A stretch of 64,000 nucleotides of DNA, taken from contig CP016211.1 of NCBI GenBank assembly GCA_001931535.1, forward strand, positions 15,887,501 through 15,951,500, given 5' to 3'. Shown in pieces: positions 62,047-64,000 of this stretch. How positions within the stretch are numbered: position 1 is the stretch's first letter; every line of letters begins with the position of its first letter. The notes under the pieces are model-generated. The model was not told the origin of the DNA. It was given only the letters and a program-made list of their open reading frames with translations, and searched no databases. The position numbers were made by a program, and so were the translations under genes. Source of the stretch: Minicystis rosea (lineage in GTDB: Bacteria > Myxococcota_A > Polyangia > Polyangiales > Polyangiaceae).

Positions 62047-64000
62047 ATGACGAAGATCGCGAAGGTGTCGCTGCGCGCGAGTGAGAAGCCGATTGGACCG
62101 CGAATGCACAGCCACGCCGCGAGCTGGACGAGCGTCGCCGTCGAGGGCGCGACGGGCCACGTCTTCCTCGCGCGGACGCGCGCGGACGGCGCGCAGATCG
62201 GTTTGTGGCGCCTCGCCGAGGGAGAGGTCTCCGCCGTCGCGCTCGGTCACGCCGCCGCGGGGCTCGAGCCCGCGGTCCTTCCGTCGCGCGCCATGCTCTT
62301 CGCGCGTGGAGACGGCCGCGTCGGCGCCACGATGTGGCTCGCGCGGACGAAGGAGCGCCTCGACATGGTCTGGACCGGGGCGCGCTTCGAGCCGACGGAC
62401 ACGGTGGCTCCCGCGCCGTACATCCCTTACGGCTACACCATCTTCGACCCCGCGCGCGGCGTCAGCGTGACGACGCGGACCGACCGGACGACCGCGCTCT
62501 TCGACGAGCACCGGGTCGACGGCGGCGGCGCATCGAGCGTGAGCATCCCGGGCGTCGTCGCGGGCTACCTCGCTCATGGCGCCCAGTGCTTCGCGTCGCG
62601 GCTCGGGTGCATCGTGCTGCTCGCGCCGATCGACGCGGCCACGGTCGGTCTCTACACCTGGGATGGCGCGACGCTGGCCAAGCTCGGGGACAGCCTGAAG
62701 GCGACGGACCACAGCCTCGTGGTGGTGGACGGCGCGCCGCTCGGCTGCGACGTCATCGTCCTGGGGAGCAAGCAGCGGTGGACGGTGACGGGCGGCACCG
62801 TCAGCGCCGTCGTCGATGCGCCGCCGCTCTACAACGTGACCTCCATGCTGTTCGCCACGGACCCCGCGCGCGGGAAGATCTGGGGCGCGGGCCCGGTGGG
62901 CGATGGCAAGCTGTTCGGGGTGCTCGATGCGGAGGGGCTGCATCCGCGGGCCGGGAGGAACGGCGACGTGGGCCGCGGCTTCCAGACGGAGCGCGCGGTC
63001 GCCTTCTCCATCGGGAGGCGCGTCGTGGGCTACGAGGCCGGCGGCGAGGAGCGCGAGGTCGCCGCAGGCACCGATGACTTCGCGGCACCGCTGCCCGATG
63101 GCGCGCTGTTCACCATGGACCTCTTCGGCACGCCGATCCGCGTGCGGTCGAAGGCCGGCGAGACGCAGGAGATCGAGCCGCCGTCGCCGTGGATGGACGA
63201 CGTCGGCAACCTCGTGGCGGGAGGCGATGGCGCGGTGCACGTCGTCGGATCACGCACGGAGGGGAAGAAGACGATCGCCCTCCACCGACGCTTCGATGGG
63301 ACGGCGTGGGGCCCGGAGCAACCGGGGCCCGCGGCGGCGAAGCTGGGAGCGCCGGCGCTGGCGTCGCTCGGCGACGGGCGCCTCGTCGCCGTGCAGCCGT
63401 CGACCGCGCGGGGGATTCCGCGGAGCACCTCGTGGTTCGACGGCGAGGCCTGGCGGGACGAGCCGTTCGTGCTCGTCGGGTTCCGCCCGCTCCCGAGCAG
63501 CGAGGGATCCGTGCGGGCGCTGGCCCGCGATCCGAAGACCGGACACACGCTGCTCGTCGCCGTCGGGATGAGCGGCCCGGTGCTGGCGGTCTACGCGGGC
63601 GAAGGCCACTGGAAGGTCGTCGCCGCGATCGCGCTCGAGACCGGCAACGCGCAGGCGACGACGCTGCCCGAGCCGCGTGCCGCCGAGATCGGCGAGGAGA
63701 CCTTCTTCGGCTTCCGCGCGGCGGACCGCGTGCTCGTGGCGGCGGGCGCGACCGATGACACCTCGGCCGCCGGCTTTCACTTCGAAGGCTCCTTGGTCGA
63801 GGTGCTCGACGCGCTGCCCGCACCCGGCAAGATCCCGGTGCCGAAGTCGGACGTGCCCGTGCCCACGGCGTATGCGCTCGCGTTCCGCGACGAGAGCGCG
63901 AACAAGTTCTGGACCGCGGAGATCGACGGCGCGGGCTACACCGTGAGCTGGGGCAAGCGCAGCGCGAAGGGGCCCAAGGCCCAGTCGAAGGCGTTCACCG
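62047..64000 (+). CDS. Propeller-like protein with a WGR domain (C-terminus outside window)
   Basis: 651 codons are visible. Start ATG 62047 after GGAGATCGAGG. There is no signal peptide (MTKIAKVSLRASEKPIGPRM). About 20-590 is a long run of short beta repeats (TGHVFLARTRADGAQIGLWR, AMLFARGDGRVGATMWLART, GQKLWGAG-like strands) compatible with one or two propellers. The last 45 residues, LAFRDESANKFWTAEIDGAG and YTVSWGKRSAKGPKAQSKAF, begin a WGR domain. WGR proteins with LRR or propeller parts are common in myxobacteria and may bind nucleic acid or protein. The frame is open at the window end. Confidence 0.75.
   Translation, partial: MTKIAKVSLRASEKPIGPRMHSHAASWTSVAVEGATGHVFLARTRADGAQIGLWRLAEGEVSAVALGHAAAGLEPAVLPSRAMLFARGDGRVGATMWLARTKERLDMVWTGARFEPTDTVAPAPYIPYGYTIFDPARGVSVTTRTDRTTALFDEHRVDGGGASSVSIPGVVAGYLAHGAQCFASRLGCIVLLAPIDAATVGLYTWDGATLAKLGDSLKATDHSLVVVDGAPLGCDVIVLGSKQRWTVTGGTVSAVVDAPPLYNVTSMLFATDPARGKIWGAGPVGDGKLFGVLDAEGLHPRAGRNGDVGRGFQTERAVAFSIGRRVVGYEAGGEEREVAAGTDDFAAPLPDGALFTMDLFGTPIRVRSKAGETQEIEPPSPWMDDVGNLVAGGDGAVHVVGSRTEGKKTIALHRRFDGTAWGPEQPGPAAAKLGAPALASLGDGRLVAVQPSTARGIPRSTSWFDGEAWRDEPFVLVGFRPLPSSEGSVRALARDPKTGHTLLVAVGMSGPVLAVYAGEGHWKVVAAIALETGNAQATTLPEPRAAEIGEETFFGFRAADRVLVAAGATDDTSAAGFHFEGSLVEVLDALPAPGKIPVPKSDVPVPTAYALAFRDESANKFWTAEIDGAGYTVSWGKRSAKGPKAQSKAFT

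Overview
The window looks like a piece of a high-GC myxobacterial chromosome, probably from the Sorangiineae/Polyangiaceae side. This is inferred from content, because no rRNA or tRNA marker is present. The grounds are: four membrane-anchored Ser/Thr kinases, three with an HRDVSPQN catalytic loop; three sigma-54 activators with an FHA domain in place of a receiver; many lipoproteins with Gly/Ser/Thr-rich stalks and beta-propeller heads; PEGA/TPR proteins beside kinases; and a chitin and polysaccharide attack cluster with poly-Ser linkers. No phage, insertion sequence, CRISPR array or RNA gene was recognised.

Layout. 1-4.6 kb: a minus-strand export and cytochrome cassette (DUF1549-like protein, heme lipoprotein, Tat-exported DUF1501 protein) behind twin palindromic operators. 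4.7-8.3 kb: kinase, PEGA-like protein and propeller lipoprotein in one operon. 8.5-13.5 kb: a divergent LysR/GST pair, a DUF5710-SNF2 helicase, and a PadR/membrane-protein pair with a readable promoter and operator. 13.6-15.5 kb: an FHA sigma-54 activator, a two-hairpin repeat and a decayed sulfatase-modifying-factor gene. 15.6-19.5 kb: a 1284-residue lipoprotein fusing a sugar-dehydrogenase propeller, two beta-trefoils and a diheme cytochrome. 20-32 kb: chitinases (GH18, GH19, GH18) and a lectin-polysaccharide lyase, interrupted by an FHA activator-kinase-PEGA operon (23.1-26.8 kb) and ending at a third kinase (31.9-33.4 kb). 33.5-41.9 kb: an RCC1-like lipoprotein, an SDR/MDR pair divergent from an AraC regulator, several unknowns and a methyltransferase. 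42-49.7 kb: a DUF2239 gene and an SPFH lipoprotein, each with one frameshift; a possible permuted papain-fold protein; a HEAT-like protein with a Lys-rich tail; and an orphan secretin. 49.9-58.3 kb: propeller, esterase and small Cys-rich lipoproteins. 58.5-64 kb: a third FHA activator with its kinase, then a WGR-domain protein cut by the window edge.

Two themes tie the genes together. First, kinase/FHA/sigma-54 modules recur, twice as adjacent genes, which suggests that phosphothreonine signalling feeds sigma-54 transcription (family knowledge plus inference). Second, three of the secreted carbohydrate-active genes have clusters of a palindrome, YGATC-N5-GATCR, in front of them: seven copies at three promoters. 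This may be a shared operator. Also worth attention are the dehydrogenase-cytochrome fusion, a repeat whose hairpin is kept by compensatory changes between its two copies, and the possible cysteine-protease-fold protein. Four genes carry frameshifts. The two single-base cases could be sequencing errors, while the SUMF1 and CBM6-like remnants look truly decayed.
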